Positions 15,635 through 23,253 of a stretch of 64,000 bases of DNA are shown in pieces. This stretch comes from Pseudomonas sp. MF4836. GTDB taxonomy: Bacteria > Pseudomonadota > Gammaproteobacteria > Pseudomonadales > Pseudomonadaceae. Position 1 is the first letter of the stretch. Each line of letters begins with the position of its first letter. Made by a program: the position numbers and the translations under genes. The stretch is from assembly GCF_002018875.1 (NCBI RefSeq), contig NZ_MVOL01000013.1, positions 124,001-188,000 on the forward strand. The letters run 5' to 3'. The notes under the pieces are model-generated. The model was not told the DNA's origin and ran no database searches. It saw nothing but the letters and a program-made list of their open reading frames with translations.

Positions 15635-16546
15635 CTACTGACGCTGGAACTGCGCGTAGTTCTGCGGGGTGACCAACTGCGTGGGAATCCAGATATCGCC
15701 TTGCAAGGCTTCGTGGTTGATCAGTTGCACGGCGGCGTCCAGGGAGCCGGCACCGATGGCCACCGGATCGCGGAAAACACTGACCGCCAACTGGCCTTTT
15801 TTCAGTGCCAGCAAGCCGTCCGGGGTGCCGTCGATGCCGCCCACCAAGATGTCGTCGCGCCCGGCCTGGCGCAGGGCCATGGCGGCGCCGATGCCCATTT
15901 CGTCATTGTTGGCGGCGACCGCATCAATGGCCTGGCCCTTGGTCAGCCATTCGTTCATCAGGTCCATGCCTTTTTCCCGCTGCCAGTCGCCGGACTGCTC
16001 TTCGACGAGCTTGATGCCCGGGTAGTTGGCCAGTACGTCCTTGACCCCGTGGGTGCGCTTGCCGGTGTCGCTGTGGGCCAGGCGCCCGAGAATCACTGCG
16101 AGGTTGCCTTTGCCGCCCATCTTCTCGGCCAGGTACTGCATCTGCAGGCGGCCGATGGCGCGCTCGTCGGTGCCGACAAACACCACGCCGGCCGGCAGGG
16201 TTTCGACTTCGGGACGGCTGTTCATGTAGACCAGGGGGATGCCGGCCGCCAGGACCTTTTCGCTGATCTTGCGGGTGGCGGCGGTGTCGGCCGGGTTGAC
16301 GATGATGGCGTCGACCTTCTGGCTGATAAAACTCTCGACCTGGCTCAACTGGCGCACCACGTCGCTGGCGGAGTCCTCGACCTGCAGGGTGACGCCGCCC
16401 GGCACCTGCCTGGCGCGGTCTTGCATGGCTTTCACCAGGTAGGAAATGTAGTTGTCGTACTGCCCCACCGTAACGCCGATGCGCAGTTCGGCGTGGGCGG
16501 AAACAGAGAGCAGCAACACGCACAGGCAGCCCAGGAAACGTCTCAT
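15635..16546 (-). CDS. Periplasmic sugar-binding protein (ribose/rhizopine-type), orphan
   Basis: The protein is 303 residues with a signal peptide (MRRFLGCLCVLLLSVSAHA, cleavage after AHA). The mature part starts ELRIGVTVGQYDNYISYLVK and shows the periplasmic-binding-protein type 1 pattern: QKVDAIIVNPADTAAT, GIPLVYMNSRP, and AVAANNDEMGIGAAMALRQAG. Closest families bind ribose, inositol or rhizopine. No ABC ATPase or permease gene is adjacent, so either a distant transporter or a sensory partner uses it. The ATG at 16546 was chosen because the signal peptide starts there; the frame extends 19 codons further. A palindromic operator lies about 61 bp upstream. Confidence 0.85.
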   Translation of the reverse strand: MRRFLGCLCVLLLSVSAHAELRIGVTVGQYDNYISYLVKAMQDRARQVPGGVTLQVEDSASDVVRQLSQVESFISQKVDAIIVNPADTAATRKISEKVLAAGIPLVYMNSRPEVETLPAGVVFVGTDERAIGRLQMQYLAEKMGGKGNLAVILGRLAHSDTGKRTHGVKDVLANYPGIKLVEEQSGDWQREKGMDLMNEWLTKGQAIDAVAANNDEMGIGAAMALRQAGRDDILVGGIDGTPDGLLALKKGQLAVSVFRDPVAIGAGSLDAAVQLINHEALQGDIWIPTQLVTPQNYAQFQRQ

Positions 16547-16606
16547 GGCATCTGATCCTTTTTTATTGTGGGAGACGAGGAACGGCAGATTCTGTAAATA
16601 CATTAT

Positions 16607-16622
16607 TGGAATAAATATTCCA
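16607..16622. promoter_or_regulatory. Palindromic operator upstream of the orphan sugar-binding protein
   Basis: TGGAAT-AAAT-ATTCCA is a perfect inverted repeat. A further half-site, TTGGAATTTATT, follows at about 16635-16646. The whole 16600-16650 stretch is A/T-rich in a GC-rich chromosome. It sits between the divergent binding-protein gene and the PQQ dehydrogenase gene and could control either. The regulator is not encoded in view. Confidence 0.6.
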
Positions 16623-16786
16623 TAACAATACTGTTTGGAATTTATTATTTTCTTCGCGGTACGGCTTTATGGCTAATCTGAAACCGCTCATGACATTTTT
16701 TGCCACAAATTGGCTGCGACAAGTTGTCATAAGTAACTAGGTAGTACATTCTCTCGCCCACGTTAAAGATGGGAGAAATTTCCGAC

Positions 16787-19156
16787 ATGAACAACTCTGG
16801 AGCTGCCGCCGGCAGCAAATGGCTGCTGGTGGGCCTGGGTGTCCTGATCGCACTGATCGGGCTTGGCCTGGCAGGTGGCGGTGGCTACCTGGTGAGTCTG
16901 GGTGGCAGTGGGTACTTCCTGCTGATGGGCCTGGCGATGCTGGTTTCCGGCCTGTTGATCGCCCGCCGCGACCCTCGCGGTGCCTGGATCTATGGCGTGG
17001 CCCTGGTGCTGACCGCGATCTGGGCGGTGTGGGACACCGGCCTGGAATACTGGCCGCTGGTGTCGCGGGTCCTGACCTTCGCCGTGATCGGCCTGGTGGT
17101 GGCTCTGGTTTACCCGACCCTGGTGCGGGCTTCCGGCGCGACCGCCGGCCGTGGCGCCTATGGCTTGGCCGGTGTGCTCGGCCTTGGCGTGGTGGCGACC
17201 CTGGCCTACATGTTTGTGCCGACCCATGTGGTCAAGGCCAGCGTCGAGCCGGCGGTGACCCCGGTGGTACCGGGCACCGAGCAGAAAGACTGGGCGCACT
17301 GGGGCAACACCACGGCGGGCAACCGTTTTGCCGCGCTGGACCAGATCAACAAAGGCAATATCGACAAGCTGCAAGTGGCCTGGACCTTCCGCACCGGCGA
17401 CATTCCCGAGAGCAACGGCTCTGGCGCCGAAGACCAGAACACCCCATTGCAGGTCGGCGACAATATTTACGTCTGCACCGCCTACGGCAAAGTCTTCTCC
17501 CTGGACGCTGACACCGGTGCCGAGCGCTGGAAGTTCGACCCCAAGGGCAGCGCACCGAACTGGCAGCGTTGCCGTGGCCTGGGTTACTTCGATAGCAGCA
17601 GCGCAGCGACCGGGACCGCGCAGCCCGTGGCGGCGAGCGCCTGTGTCAAACGGCTGTTCCTGCCGACCATCGATGCCCGCCTGATCGCCATCGACGCCGA
17701 AACCGGCAAGCCCTGCGCCGACTTTGGCGACCAGGGCACGGTTGATCTGAAAACCGACATGGGCGAAGTCAAACCCGGTTATTACCAGCAGACCTCGACC
17801 CCCCTGGTGGCGGGCAATGTGGTGATTGTCGGCGGCCGCGTCGCCGATAACTTCTCCACCGGCGAACCACCGGGCGTGGTGCGTGCGTTCGACGTGCGCA
17901 GCGGCGAGCTGGTCTGGGCCTGGGATCCGGGCAACCCGAACACCACCAAGCGGCCACCGGCGGGCGAGACTTACACCCGCGGTACGCCTAACGTGTGGTC
18001 GGCGATGTCTTATGACCCCAAGCTGGGCCTGGTCTACCTGCCGACCGGCAACGCGACCCCGGACTTTTTTGCGGGTGAACGGACCGAGTTCGATGACAAG
18101 TGGAGCTCCTCCATCGTCGCCCTCGACGTTGCAACCGGCCAGGTGCGCTGGCACTTCCAGACCACCCACCACGACCTCTGGGATTTCGACCTGCCGGCGC
18201 AGCCGCTGCTGTACGACGTGCCGGACGACAAGGGTGGCGTGCAACCGGCGCTGGCCCAGGTCACCAAGCAGGGCGAGATCTTCCTGCTCAACCGTGAGAC
18301 CGGCAAGCCGATTGCCCGGGTCGAAGAGCGGCCGGTGCCCCAGGGCAATGTGCCGGGCGAGCGTTATTCGCCGACCCAGCCGTTCTCCGTGGAAATGCCG
18401 TCGATCGGTAACCAGACCCTCACCGAAGCCGATATGTGGGGTGCCACGCCATTCGATCAGTTGATGTGCCGGATCCAGTTCAAGGGCATGCGCCACCAGG
18501 GCGTCTACACCCCGCCGGGCCTGGACCGTGCCCTGCAATTCCCGGGTTCCCTGGGGGGCATGAACTGGGGCAGCGTGTCGGTGGACCCGAACACGCACTA
18601 CATGTTCGTCAACGACATGCGCCTGGGCCTGGCCAACTACATGATCCCGCGGGACAAGATCGCCGCCGGTGCCAGCGGCATCGAAATGGGCGTGGTGCCC
18701 CAGGCCGGCACGCCGTTTGGCGCCATGCGTGAACGCTTCCTGTCGGCGGCTGGCATTCCGTGCCAGAAACCCCCGTTCGGCACCATGTCGGCCATCGACC
18801 TGAAGACCCGCAAGCTGATGTGGCAGGTGCCGGTGGGCACCGTGCAGGACACCGGCCCGATGGGCATCCGCATGCACATGCAGATCCCGATCGGCATGCC
18901 GACCCTGGGCGCCTCCCTGGCCACCCAATCCGGCCTGCTGTTCTTCGCCGGCACCCAGGACTTCTACCTGCGCGCCTTCGACACCGGCAACGGCAATGAA
19001 ATCTGGAAATCCCGCCTGCCGGTGGGTAGCCAGTCGGGGCCGATGACCTACGTGTCACCGAAAACCGGCCAGCAGTACATCCTGCTCACCGCCGGTGGCG
19101 CCCGTCAGTCGACGGACCGGGGCGATTACGTGATCGCCTATGCGCTGCCCAAGTAA
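16787..19156 (+). CDS. Membrane-bound PQQ-dependent dehydrogenase (glucose/quinate type)
   Basis: The 789-residue protein has about five hydrophobic helices in the first 140 residues, then an eight-bladed PQQ propeller facing the periplasm. Matches to E. coli Gcd are extensive: DWAHWGNTTAGNRFAAL, TPLQVGDNIYVCTAYGKVFSLD, TTHHDLWDFDLPAQP (including the catalytic aspartate region) and GDYVIAYALPK at the end. It oxidises glucose or a polyol acid such as quinate and passes electrons to ubiquinone. At the place of E. coli His262 (CRG-x-x-YHE) the sequence is CRGLGYFD, so substrate preference may differ from classical Gcd; pseudomonads also carry a paralogous Gcd. The ATG at 16787 has GGGAG upstream; one at 16769 has none. 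Confidence 0.85.
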   Translation: MNNSGAAAGSKWLLVGLGVLIALIGLGLAGGGGYLVSLGGSGYFLLMGLAMLVSGLLIARRDPRGAWIYGVALVLTAIWAVWDTGLEYWPLVSRVLTFAVIGLVVALVYPTLVRASGATAGRGAYGLAGVLGLGVVATLAYMFVPTHVVKASVEPAVTPVVPGTEQKDWAHWGNTTAGNRFAALDQINKGNIDKLQVAWTFRTGDIPESNGSGAEDQNTPLQVGDNIYVCTAYGKVFSLDADTGAERWKFDPKGSAPNWQRCRGLGYFDSSSAATGTAQPVAASACVKRLFLPTIDARLIAIDAETGKPCADFGDQGTVDLKTDMGEVKPGYYQQTSTPLVAGNVVIVGGRVADNFSTGEPPGVVRAFDVRSGELVWAWDPGNPNTTKRPPAGETYTRGTPNVWSAMSYDPKLGLVYLPTGNATPDFFAGERTEFDDKWSSSIVALDVATGQVRWHFQTTHHDLWDFDLPAQPLLYDVPDDKGGVQPALAQVTKQGEIFLLNRETGKPIARVEERPVPQGNVPGERYSPTQPFSVEMPSIGNQTLTEADMWGATPFDQLMCRIQFKGMRHQGVYTPPGLDRALQFPGSLGGMNWGSVSVDPNTHYMFVNDMRLGLANYMIPRDKIAAGASGIEMGVVPQAGTPFGAMRERFLSAAGIPCQKPPFGTMSAIDLKTRKLMWQVPVGTVQDTGPMGIRMHMQIPIGMPTLGASLATQSGLLFFAGTQDFYLRAFDTGNGNEIWKSRLPVGSQSGPMTYVSPKTGQQYILLTAGGARQSTDRGDYVIAYALPK

Positions 19157-19175
19157 GGGCTGACACCGCACAGTG

Positions 19176-19201
19176 AAAAGCCGCGCATTGCGCGGCTTTT
19201 T
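19176..19201. terminator. Bidirectional terminator after the PQQ dehydrogenase gene
   Basis: AAAAGCCGCG pairs with CGCGGCTTTT around a CATTG loop; T-rich ends on both strands allow it to stop transcription from the dehydrogenase gene and from the convergent deacylase gene. Confidence 0.88.
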
Positions 19202-19279
19202 CATGGGCCAGGGTTTTGCGTCGGCTTGGGGCTGCGCCGTCCCAGCAGAGTGACGTCTGGTTCACTGAGGGGCCCAGCG

Positions 19280-20398
19280 TCAGGCCGATACCTGCACCCC
19301 TTCCGGCAGGGGGGCGGCACCGGCGATCTTGCACAGTTCCACGCCCGGGGCGGCGAAGCGGATGGCAGAGCGCATGTACATCACACCGCAGGTTGAGCTG
19401 CGCACCACCTGGGTCACGCCGGACAGTGGGTCGATCAGTTCCACCACCGGGTCCCCGTGGTTGATCCAGGCCCCGGGTTTATGCAGGAACACCACCAGCC
19501 CGGCGCAGGGCGCACGCAAGGTCAGCGAGCCGGCAAAAGGCGTCGCCGGGTGGTGCAGCGCCGGCATTGCCGGAGCCTCGCCGCCCACGACTCCCAGGTG
19601 CTGCAGGTAGGCGAAGAGCTGCCCGGCATCGCTTTGTGCCAGGCCGTGTTCGACATCGGCTTCGCCCCGCAGCTCCAGGGTCACGCTGGCGCAGCCCAGG
19701 GGGATCGGGAAGTGTTCGCCGAACCGCTCGGCCAGGCGCCACCAGGGTTGGCCGCAAGCCTCGTCGAACGAGCCGGCGCCGGTGCCGCTGGCCAGCAGGC
19801 TGGCGTGCACGCCCAGGTAGCGGGCCAGGGGTTCGATCTGCGGCCAGTAAGGGGTTTCGGCGTACAGGTGAAGGATGGCCTGGGCGTCGCAGTGCAGGTC
19901 CAGCACCACATCGGCGTCATGGGCCAGCAGCAGTTGGGCCCGCCGCAATGAGTCGAGCTCGCTGGTGACCGGCCATTGTTGCAAGGCCTGGCCCATGGCC
20001 TGACGGATCAGGCGCCGATTGTCCGAGGCGTCCTGGCCCAGGCGTGCCTCGAGGCCGTCGCTGATCAACGCCGCCAGGTCGGGGTAGCGGCGGTTGAAGT
20101 TTTCCCCACTGTTGAAGTCGAAGCGGCCCATGGCATCGTGCATCAGGGTCTGTTCCAGGCCCACCGGGTTGGCGATCGGCACCAGGACGATTTCCCCGTG
20201 GATTGCACCCTCTGCCTGGGCCTGGTCCAGGCGCTGGCGCAGGTGATGCAGCACCAGCATGCCGGGCAGTTCATCGGCATGCAGGCTGGCCTGCAGGTAG
20301 ACCTTTTTGCCCCGCCCGGGTTCGCCGTAATGCAAACTCGTCAGGTCCCGTCGGGTGCAGGGGCTGCGGGCCAGCAAGGGCTGGTGTTGGACACGCAT
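19280..20398 (-). CDS. Succinylglutamate desuccinylase/aspartoacylase-family zinc deacylase
   Basis: The protein has 372 residues and belongs to the M14-like AstE/AspA family. Metal-site segments are YLQASLHADELPGM (HxxE, about 50-63) and the later histidine in VVLDLHCDAQAILH; the catalytic glutamate is probably that in SVTLELRGEADV. A C-terminal beta domain (SLTLRAPCAGLVVFLHKPG) is typical. Members cleave N-acyl amino acids; the precise substrate is unknown. It is co-directional with the LysR gene upstream of it and lies opposite the aru-like run, so it may deacylate the same compound. ATG at 20398 begins MRVQHQPLLARS; a longer frame lacks support. Confidence 0.85.
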   Translation of the reverse strand: MRVQHQPLLARSPCTRRDLTSLHYGEPGRGKKVYLQASLHADELPGMLVLHHLRQRLDQAQAEGAIHGEIVLVPIANPVGLEQTLMHDAMGRFDFNSGENFNRRYPDLAALISDGLEARLGQDASDNRRLIRQAMGQALQQWPVTSELDSLRRAQLLLAHDADVVLDLHCDAQAILHLYAETPYWPQIEPLARYLGVHASLLASGTGAGSFDEACGQPWWRLAERFGEHFPIPLGCASVTLELRGEADVEHGLAQSDAGQLFAYLQHLGVVGGEAPAMPALHHPATPFAGSLTLRAPCAGLVVFLHKPGAWINHGDPVVELIDPLSGVTQVVRSSTCGVMYMRSAIRFAAPGVELCKIAGAAPLPEGVQVSA

Positions 20399-20505
20399 GG
20401 GGGCTTCCTCGGCAGTGATGGCGGGCCATTCTCGGTAAAGCAAAACAGCCCATCAATCGAAGAATTTGCGCCTCACTGGTGAGCGCAATTGCCCATTGCC
20501 GCGGC

Positions 20506-21423
20506 TCAACTGCTGATCGGCGGCTTGTCGCTGATGCCCTGGGTGGTGGCCAGCAACTGGTTTTTCAGCCAGGTACTGAAGGCCTGCACCACCGAGCGTT
20601 CGGCCTTGGTCGGGTCGACCACCAGGAAGTAGCCGCGCAGCGGGTTGATGGCAATCTCGAACGGCCTGACCAGCAGGCCTCGCGCCAGGGCATCGCCACT
20701 GAGCAGGTTGTCGCCGATGGCCACGCCCTGGGCTGCGATGCAGGCCGATTGGGCGCAATGGGCGTCGGAAAAAATGATCCCGCTGCTGGCGTCGATGCTG
20801 GAGGCCCCGGCCGCCGCCAGCCAGACCCGCCAGTCGGTCTGGTCGCTCATGTGGATCAGCGGAAAGCCGGCCAGCTCCTGAGGTGTTTTCAGGCCGCCCA
20901 GGGCGTTGATCAGGCGTGGGCTGCACACCGGGAAAAAGTGCAAGGCGACGATCTGCTCCACCAGCAAGTCCGGCCAGTCGCCAATGCCATAAGCGATGAA
21001 CAGGTCGGCATTCGGGTCGCTGGTGTCGTCCGGTGCGCGAGGGGTGACCACCTGCAATTGCACCTGCGGGTACTGCCGCAGGAAATCGTTGATGTGGTAG
21101 CACAGCCAGAAGCTGGCGAACCCCGGGTTGCAGCTGATGCGCAATTTGCCCGAGATCTGCTGGTCCTCGAAGCGGCGGCCGGCTTCCTGGATGTCGGCGA
21201 GGATCTGGTGCACTTCGCGGGCATAACATTCACCGCGATAGGTCAGACCAATGCCACGGCCGATGCGTTCGGTGAGGGCAAAGCCCAGGCTCTGTTCGAG
21301 GCTGTTGATCTGATGGCTGATGGCGCTGCGGGTCAGGTTCAACTGGCGCGCGGCGTCGGTCACGCTGCCCAGGCGGGCGACCGCATCCAGGGCGCGCAAG
21401 GCGGTCATCGAGGGGTAACGCAT
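20506..21423 (-). CDS. LysR-family regulator (GcvA-like) divergent from the guanidino-acid catabolic run
   Basis: The 305-residue protein starts MRYPSMTALRALDAVARLGS with a LysR helix-turn-helix (SVTDAARQLNLTRSAISHQI, about 20-39). The effector domain contains KLRISCNPGFASFWLCY and ends in WLKNQLLATTQG, the GcvA/AmpR-like pattern. It is divergent from the decarboxylase gene at 21618, with a dyad at 21495-21525 in the shared promoter, so it very likely controls that run. The deacylase gene lies downstream on the same strand, 107 bp after its stop. The inducing molecule is unknown. Confidence 0.9.
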   Translation of the reverse strand: MRYPSMTALRALDAVARLGSVTDAARQLNLTRSAISHQINSLEQSLGFALTERIGRGIGLTYRGECYAREVHQILADIQEAGRRFEDQQISGKLRISCNPGFASFWLCYHINDFLRQYPQVQLQVVTPRAPDDTSDPNADLFIAYGIGDWPDLLVEQIVALHFFPVCSPRLINALGGLKTPQELAGFPLIHMSDQTDWRVWLAAAGASSIDASSGIIFSDAHCAQSACIAAQGVAIGDNLLSGDALARGLLVRPFEIAINPLRGYFLVVDPTKAERSVVQAFSTWLKNQLLATTQGISDKPPISS

Positions 21424-21494
21424 GCAACCTCCTGGCAGCGATGGGGTGCCTTCCAGCCCGGGCAGACAGGCAACAAGGCGGCTGATGTTTGGGT

Positions 21495-21525
21495 AATTTA
21501 ATTTGACATTAACGCAAAATAAATT
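21495..21525. promoter_or_regulatory. Inverted repeat in the divergent LysR/decarboxylase promoter
   Basis: AATTTAATTTG at 21495-21505 and CAAAATAAATT at 21515-21525 are inverted copies with a single mismatch, separated by 9 bp. A TTGACA hexamer at 21503-21508 overlaps the left arm and could be a -35 element. The A/T-rich dyad between a LysR gene and its divergent neighbour fits a LysR recognition site. Confidence 0.6.
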
Positions 21526-21617
21526 CGATTGATGTAATTATTCATTCACCAATACTAGGGACCTGCGCCAGCTCCGGGTGAGCCTGGCCACTAATAAAAA
21601 TAATGTGAGGAGCTCCC

Positions 21618-23219
21618 ATGGTCAGTTGTGCCCAGGCGTTGGTCCGGTTGCTTGAAGGCTATGGCGTGGAGTCGGTATTCGGCATTCCAGGCGTGCATAC
21701 GGTCGAGCTTTATCGTGGGTTGCACGGCAGTTCCCTGCGTCATGTCAGCCCGCGCCATGAACAGGGTGCCGGCTTCATGGCCGACGGTTATGCCCGTGCC
21801 AGCGGCAAGCCGGGAGTGTGTTTCATCATTACCGGCCCCGGCATGACCAACATCCTCACGGCCATGGGCCAGGCCTACGCCGACTCGGTGCCGATGCTGG
21901 TGATTTCCACCACCAGCCGCCGTGAGCATCTGCGCCTGGGCCACGGTTACCTGCATGAGATGCCTGACCAGCGTGCCATGGTCGCCGGGGTCTGCGCCTT
22001 CAGCCACACCCTGCAACGCCCGCAGGAACTGCCGGAACTGCTCGGCCGGGCCTTTGCCCTGTTCGGCTGCTCGCGTCCGCGCCCGGTGCATATCGAGATC
22101 CCGCTGGATGTACTGGAAATGCCGGCCGACGACCTCGACCTGCGCCCCCGCGCCTTGCCCCAGGCGCCCGCACCGGCGGCCGAAGCCATTGCCAGCGCGG
22201 TGCAGTTGCTGAGTCAGGCGCGCAAGCCGTTGATCCTTGCCGGAGGCGGCGCACGTCGCGCCGCGGGTGCATTGCGCGCCCTGGCCGAACGCTTGCAGGC
22301 ACCGGTGGCGCTGACCACCAACGCCCGAGGCCTGCTGCCCCCGGAACACCCGTTGCTGCTCGATGGCGTGCAGTCGTCGAGCCATGGTCGCGAGCTGATC
22401 GCCGAGGCTGACGTGGTGCTGGCGGTGGGCACTGAACTTGGGGAAACCGACTACGACTTCTTCGGCCTCGGGCCCTTGCGCCTGAACGCACCCTTGATTC
22501 GCCTGGACATCGACCCGCTGCAGATTCTCGGCGCCCTGCGGGCCGACATCGGCCTGCTGGGGGATGCCGGGCAGGGCTTGCAGGCGCTGCACGACGCTCT
22601 GCCGGAGCGGCCTGCGGGTACCTGGGCCGAGGCGCGGGTGGCCGCCGTGAATGCGGCTGAGCGCGCGGGCTGGAACCACAAGCAAGGGCGGATGCAGGCG
22701 CTGCTCGATACCCTGCGCGACAGCCTGCCGGCACCGATAGTGGTCGGTGATTCGACCCAGCCGGTGTACCAGGGCGCCCTGGGCTACCGGGCGCCGCAGG
22801 CCAATAGCTGGTTCAACGCCGGCACCGGGTTCGGCACCCTGGGCTACGCCTTGCCGGCCGCCATTGGCGCCAAGCTGGCGATGCCGGGCCGTCCGGTGCT
22901 GGCGCTGGTGGGGGATGGCGGGGCGCAGTTCTCCAGCGCGGAGCTGATCGCGGCCCAGGAGGCCGGGCTGGGAGTGATTCTGGTGCTGTGGAACAACCAC
23001 TGCTACGGCGAGATTCGCGACTACATGACCGCACGGGATATCGCGCCGCTGGGGGTGGACATCCTGACCCCGGATTTCGCCGCCCTGGCCCAGGCCAGCC
23101 ACGTGCAGTACCACCGCGTGAGCGCACGCGCAGCGCTGGGCGAATTGCTGGCCAGCCTGGCCGATACACGGCAGCCGGTGCTGATCGAAGTGGACGCCCA
23201 AGCCTTTCTCTCGGCCTGA
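21618..23219 (+). CDS. ThDP-dependent 2-oxoacid decarboxylase, AruI-like (5-guanidino-2-oxopentanoate decarboxylase)
   Basis: This 533-residue enzyme has the three-domain acetolactate-synthase layout. The ThDP-activating glutamate is Glu48 in SPRHEQGAGFMADGYARASG, and the ThDP/Mg motif is GDGGAQFSSAELIAAQ ending in LWNNHCYGEI. FAD-type central domain residues are partly kept. Sequence and length resemble P. aeruginosa AruI, which decarboxylates 2-ketoarginine to 4-guanidinobutyraldehyde. An AruH-like transaminase lies 4.8 kb downstream in the same run, supporting the call. A GAGGAG site lies 5 bp before the ATG. It is first in the run, directly under the LysR operator. Acetolactate-type alternatives are less likely because no regulatory subunit or ilv genes are near. 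Confidence 0.8.
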   Translation: MVSCAQALVRLLEGYGVESVFGIPGVHTVELYRGLHGSSLRHVSPRHEQGAGFMADGYARASGKPGVCFIITGPGMTNILTAMGQAYADSVPMLVISTTSRREHLRLGHGYLHEMPDQRAMVAGVCAFSHTLQRPQELPELLGRAFALFGCSRPRPVHIEIPLDVLEMPADDLDLRPRALPQAPAPAAEAIASAVQLLSQARKPLILAGGGARRAAGALRALAERLQAPVALTTNARGLLPPEHPLLLDGVQSSSHGRELIAEADVVLAVGTELGETDYDFFGLGPLRLNAPLIRLDIDPLQILGALRADIGLLGDAGQGLQALHDALPERPAGTWAEARVAAVNAAERAGWNHKQGRMQALLDTLRDSLPAPIVVGDSTQPVYQGALGYRAPQANSWFNAGTGFGTLGYALPAAIGAKLAMPGRPVLALVGDGGAQFSSAELIAAQEAGLGVILVLWNNHCYGEIRDYMTARDIAPLGVDILTPDFAALAQASHVQYHRVSARAALGELLASLADTRQPVLIEVDAQAFLSA

Positions 23220-23253
23220 CCCAACAGCCGCGAAACCACCTGGAGTTGTGTGC

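Noticed and set aside
16763..18928. A 721-codon open frame on the minus strand opposite the PQQ dehydrogenase.
   Set aside because: It is histidine/glutamine/arginine-rich without family motifs, the usual antisense shadow of a GC-rich gene.
21618..23219. Acetolactate synthase large subunit as the name for the ThDP enzyme.
   Set aside because: No small subunit or branched-chain genes nearby, and the sequence with an AruH-like partner fits a 2-oxoacid decarboxylase better.
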